The translations under genes were made by a program, and so were the position numbers. Shown here in pieces: positions 4,718 to 6,431 of a DNA stretch of 6,431 nucleotides; the first letter of the stretch is position 1; the number at the start of each line of letters is the position of its first letter. The stretch comes from Myxococcales bacterium (GTDB taxonomy: Bacteria; Myxococcota; Polyangia; Fen-1088), in assembly GCA_003155465.1 (NCBI GenBank), contig PMCR01000525.1:1-6431 (forward strand). The letters run 5' to 3'. Under the pieces are notes generated by a model, which was given only the letters and a program-made list of their open reading frames with translations, was not told the origin of the DNA and made no database searches.

Positions 4718-6007
4718 ATGCGCAAAGCGATAGCCATGGTCTTTGCCGGCGGGCGCGGCGAGGATCTGTCGGTTCTGACCGAGCGGCGCCCCAAGTCGGC
4801 CGTCATTTTCGGCGGGATCTACCGTTGTATCGATTTTGCCCTGACCAACCTGGCCCGAGCCGGGATCGGGCAGGTGGGCATCCTGGCGCAGTATCGGCCG
4901 GCGTCGCTGATGGATCACGTGGGCACGGGCATGGCCTGGGACCTGGTGGGGGCGAGCCGCGGGGTTCGCTTTCTTCCTCCCTATCTCAAGCTTTCCGTCA
5001 GCGAATGGTATCGCGGTCCCGCCGATGCCCTCTTCCAGAATCTCGATTTTGTCGAGCGCGCCGATGCGTCCGACGTGCTGGTGGTGTCGGCCGACCATGT
5101 GTACTCCATGGACTACGGGCCGCTGCTCAATTTTCATCACGAGCGTGATGCCGATCTGACCATGGTGTTCGCGCCGCGCGACGCGGATGCCAGCCGGTTC
5201 GGCATCGGCGAGCTGAACGCCACCGGTCAGATCATCAACTTCATCGAGAAACCCGAGTTCCCTCGCACCAACCTGGCTTCCATGTCGGTCTACGTGTTCA
5301 AGAAAGAAGTGCTGCTCGATGAGTTGCGCCGGGCGGTGAGCGGAGAGGACCCGACGGTGACCTTCCAGATCCATGAGGTCCTGCGCCGGATGATCTCACG
5401 CCGCCGGGCGTACGGGTTCATCCACCGGGGCGTGTGGTCATACTCGCGCACGCTGGACGAGTACTACGCTTTCCACCAGGATCTGCTGGGGGCCGCGCCG
5501 GCGGTGGACATCGCAGCTTGGGACGTGCATTCCAACGTGATGGCCGGCCGCGCGTCACCGCCGCCTCCGGCCCGCTGCCTGCCCGGGGCCAGCATCGCCA
5601 ATTCGCTGGTGTCGGCGGGCTGTGTGATCGAAGGGATGGTGGAGGACAGTGTGCTATCCCCAGGTGTGCGGGTGGGGCCACGGGCGGTGGTGAGGGGCTC
5701 GGTGCTTTGGAACGATGTCGTGGTTGAGGCCGATGCACAGGTGTCAGGTGCGATCGCGGACAAGCGCGTGGTCTTTTCGCGCGGCTGTCAGGTGGGCGTG
5801 GGCGACTCTGTCGCCAGTGAAGAGAAGCCCGCTTCACTCTCCTGCGGGGCCACGGTACTGGCGATGAATGTGCGCCTGCCGGCCGGGGCGCGCGTGGGCA
5901 AGAACTGCCTCGTCCACATCGAGGCCACGGAGAACGATATCGGGGCCGAAGTGCCCTCGGGCAAGAGCGTGTGGCCCGCGGCTGCGGCCAAGCCGGTGCG
6001 GCCATGA
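4718..6007 (+). CDS. glgC: GlgC-family ADP-glucose pyrophosphorylase with degenerate active-site motifs
   Basis: GlgC makes ADP-glucose from glucose-1-phosphate and ATP, the committed step of bacterial glycogen synthesis. The 429-residue protein (E. coli GlgC is 431) has the nucleotidyltransferase domain and a C-terminal left-handed beta-helix (about 285-420). Preserved are AGGRG (10-14), K26, FGG..R.IDFALTN (31-44), WYRGPADALFQNLD (97-110), the catalytic-Asp region SADHVYSMDY (124-133, D126), and FIEKP (175-179). Altered are GTRL, read as GEDL (Arg to Asp, residue 16), KPAV as KSAV, the ASMG motif as ASMS, HDFG as VTFQ, and the second metal-site motif WRDVGT as WSYSRT (Asp to Tyr, residue 242). 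The frame is intact on both sides, so this is not a frameshift. It overlaps glgA by 4 bases, so it belongs to glucan metabolism. It may be a regulatory subunit, like GlgD or plant large subunits, or have altered activity. Confidence 0.85.
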   Translation: MRKAIAMVFAGGRGEDLSVLTERRPKSAVIFGGIYRCIDFALTNLARAGIGQVGILAQYRPASLMDHVGTGMAWDLVGASRGVRFLPPYLKLSVSEWYRGPADALFQNLDFVERADASDVLVVSADHVYSMDYGPLLNFHHERDADLTMVFAPRDADASRFGIGELNATGQIINFIEKPEFPRTNLASMSVYVFKKEVLLDELRRAVSGEDPTVTFQIHEVLRRMISRRRAYGFIHRGVWSYSRTLDEYYAFHQDLLGAAPAVDIAAWDVHSNVMAGRASPPPPARCLPGASIANSLVSAGCVIEGMVEDSVLSPGVRVGPRAVVRGSVLWNDVVVEADAQVSGAIADKRVVFSRGCQVGVGDSVASEEKPASLSCGATVLAMNVRLPAGARVGKNCLVHIEATENDIGAEVPSGKSVWPAAAAKPVRP

Positions 6008-6431
6008 AGGTCACCTTTCTCGCGCGCGAGTTTCCTCCCCACGTGTACGGAGGCGCCGGGGTGCACCTCAAGAATCTCGCCCGGGAGCTGGCGCGCAGTG
6101 TCGACGTGGAAGTCCGTTGCATCGGCGATCAGGACGCGACCGATGGTCGCTTGCGGGTGCGCGGGTATCAGGCCTGGCCGCGCATGTGGGAAGGAGAGGA
6201 CAAGCTCTTCAACAGCACGCTCGGGACCTTCTCGGTCAACCTGTCCCAGATTCGCGATCACATCGATGCCGACGTGGTCCACTCGCACACCTGGTACGGC
6301 GCACTTGCGGGCTTCATGGCCAAGACTCTCTACAAGGTCCCCTATGTGGCCACCGTGCACAGCCTGGAGCCGTTGCGGCCCTGGAAGGAAGAGCAACTCG
6401 GTCGCTCGTATCACCTGACCTCGTGGATCGA
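6004..6431 (+). CDS. glgA: Glycogen synthase / alpha-glucan glycosyltransferase, N-terminal part (3' end outside window)
   Basis: The first 142 residues of a GT-B-fold glycosyltransferase are visible, with the frame open to the window end. The N-terminal motif reads MKVTFLAREFPPHVYGGAGV (1-20), whose Gly-Gly-Ala-Gly loop binds the sugar nucleotide. It continues with VVHSHTWYGALAGFMAKTLY (91-110) and VHSLEPLRPWKEEQLG (118-133). These features match the actinobacterial (Corynebacterium/Mycobacterium) GlgA subfamily better than E. coli GlgA. In mycobacteria that subfamily includes GlgM (Rv1212c), which makes maltose-1-phosphate for the GlgE pathway, so the product could be linear alpha-glucan or maltose-1-phosphate. 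ATG 6004 overlaps the glgC stop, arguing for coupled translation. Subfamily resemblance is by eye; the catalytic C-terminal domain is outside the window. Confidence 0.9.
   Translation, partial: MKVTFLAREFPPHVYGGAGVHLKNLARELARSVDVEVRCIGDQDATDGRLRVRGYQAWPRMWEGEDKLFNSTLGTFSVNLSQIRDHIDADVVHSHTWYGALAGFMAKTLYKVPYVATVHSLEPLRPWKEEQLGRSYHLTSWI

Noticed and set aside
4391..5374. Minus-strand open frame opposite sctU and glgC
   Set aside because: It spans two real genes and their intergenic gap; its His/Gln-rich translation looks like antisense of GC-rich coding sequence.
5380..5460. Frameshift as the cause of the altered WSYSRT motif in GlgC
   Set aside because: The frame is the same before (AYGFIH, then VW) and after (TLDEYY) and both sides align with the family without a gap, so the change is substitution, not an indel.

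Overview
The window is about 6.4 kb of GC-rich, gene-dense bacterial DNA with every gene on the + strand. The base composition, the rpoA-rplQ ribosomal operon end, an actinobacterial-style glycogen synthase and a type III secretion (T3S) export gene set fit a member of the Myxococcota (old deltaproteobacteria). That assignment is an inference from gene content, not proven here.

Layout: (1) 1-993 is the end of the alpha-type ribosomal operon: the C-terminal domain of RNA polymerase alpha (rpoA, 5' end outside the window) and rplQ (L17), which carries an internal insertion and a long basic Lys/Ala/Pro tail. A GNRA-capped hairpin follows the rplQ stop directly. (2) 994-1420 is a 427-base gap with no convincing gene. 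It switches from a G/T-rich half to a C/A-rich half and contains nested inverted repeats, an alternating purine-pyrimidine tract, a 10-bp-period direct repeat and a TTGACA element just before the next gene. (3) 1421-4637 is a tightly packed export-apparatus operon: fliO-like, sctR/fliP, sctS/fliQ, sctT/fliR, sctU/flhB. The first four junctions overlap or nearly abut, so the genes are probably co-transcribed and translationally coupled. (4) 4718 to the end is a glycogen/alpha-glucan pair, a GlgC-family protein overlapping by 4 bases a GlgA/GlgM-type glycosyltransferase that runs off the window.

How the parts work together: the SctR-S-T proteins form the membrane core of the export gate and SctU joins it as the substrate-specificity switch; FliO assists assembly of the FliP (SctR) core in flagella. 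The partner SctV/FlhA, the ATPase and all structural parts (needle/hook, ring, secretin) are absent from the window, so whether this is a flagellum, an injectisome or a reduced exporter cannot be decided here. SctR and SctS read more like the injectisome versions, while FliO is normally flagellar.

The two most unusual observations: the SctU/FlhB protein has DGSR where the self-cleaving NPTH motif should be, and contains no asparagine at all after residue 4; and the GlgC-family protein has lost the second metal-binding aspartate motif (WSYSRT in place of WRDVGT) plus other active-site residues, although its reading frame is intact. Both look like conserved folds with the defining chemistry removed.
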